Below are positions 13,770 through 13,816 of a DNA stretch of 13,816 nt, one piece after another. The translations under genes and the position numbers were made by a program. The notes beneath the pieces were generated by a model. The model was not told the origin of the DNA. It saw nothing but the letters and a program-made list of their open reading frames with translations, and made no database searches. The DNA lies in assembly GCA_007116525.1 (NCBI GenBank), contig SKIH01000040.1:1-13816 (forward strand). Reading direction: 5' to 3'. The DNA comes from Bacilli bacterium. Lineage in GTDB: Bacteria; Bacillota_I; Bacilli_A; RF39; UBA660. Each line of letters begins with the position of its first letter. Position 1 is the stretch's first letter.

Positions 13770-13816
13770 ATGAATTATTCGCCAAAAAAATTAAAAAGTA
13801 TGAATGAAAAACATGA
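13770..13816 (+). CDS. Start of a further gene, possibly rsmA/ksgA, cut by the window end
   Basis: ATG at 13770 is preceded by GGAGTGAT (13759-13766) and a promoter. Fifteen codons are visible: M-N-Y-S-P-K-K-L-K-S-M-N-E-K-H. That is too short to identify by sequence. In B. subtilis rnmV and ksgA follow yabE; the peptide looks more like the variable lead-in of RsmA/KsgA than the start of ribonuclease M5, but this is only an inference from order. Confidence 0.6.
   Translation, partial: MNYSPKKLKSMNEKH

Noticed and set aside
1..13816. CRISPR arrays, insertion sequences, tRNA or rRNA genes, phage or defence genes
   Set aside because: No spaced direct repeats, transposase-like frames, terminal inverted repeats or tRNA cloverleaves were seen. 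The region is housekeeping DNA with almost no intergenic space; the only sizeable gap (9231-9498) is filled by the promoter and T-box.

Overview
The window is 13.8 kb of very AT-rich DNA. All 14 genes lie on the + strand, packed with overlaps or gaps of a few bases. Gene content and order (dnaX-ybaB-recR-holB-ricT-trmN6-rsmI, then metG-tatD-G5/3D protein) match the Bacillota (Firmicutes) housekeeping region known from Bacillus subtilis. A methionine T-box and strong AGGAGG-type ribosome binding sites also fit. UGA is used as a stop (ricT, trmN6, mfd), so this is not a Mycoplasma/Spiroplasma-type genetic code. The AT content, lysine/asparagine-rich proteins and compaction suggest an Erysipelotrichia-, Haloplasma/Izemoplasma- or Acholeplasma-like lineage, but the window alone cannot settle this.

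Layout. Positions 1-5985 look like one operon: the 3' part of dnaX, ybaB, recR, holB, ricT, a tRNA1(Val)-type methyltransferase, rsmI and pth, closed by a terminator overlapping the pth stop codon. It covers clamp loading, recombinational repair, RNA maturation control, rRNA and tRNA modification and peptidyl-tRNA recycling. mfd (6024-9230) follows. At 9227-9482 there is a promoter plus a full T-box leader with an AUG specifier. The leader controls an unusual gene (9499-11556) encoding a complete trimeric-type dUTPase fused in frame to methionyl-tRNA synthetase. Next come a divergent GreA/GreB-family factor with its own promoter and terminator, a TatD-family nuclease with an extended -10 promoter, and a membrane-anchored G5/3D-domain protein with a terminator. 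The first codons of one more gene follow, possibly rsmA/ksgA by synteny.

Highlight. The dUTPase-MetRS fusion has all five dUTPase motifs and a catalytically plausible MetRS (HIGN, a four-cysteine knuckle, KISKS), joined by only about six residues. Inside it, just before dUTPase motif 5, an in-frame ATG sits behind a near-perfect Shine-Dalgarno sequence. One mRNA could therefore yield both the fusion and a free 539-residue MetRS. The T-box would place nucleotide-pool sanitation under tRNA-Met charging control. I do not know of a described case of this arrangement.
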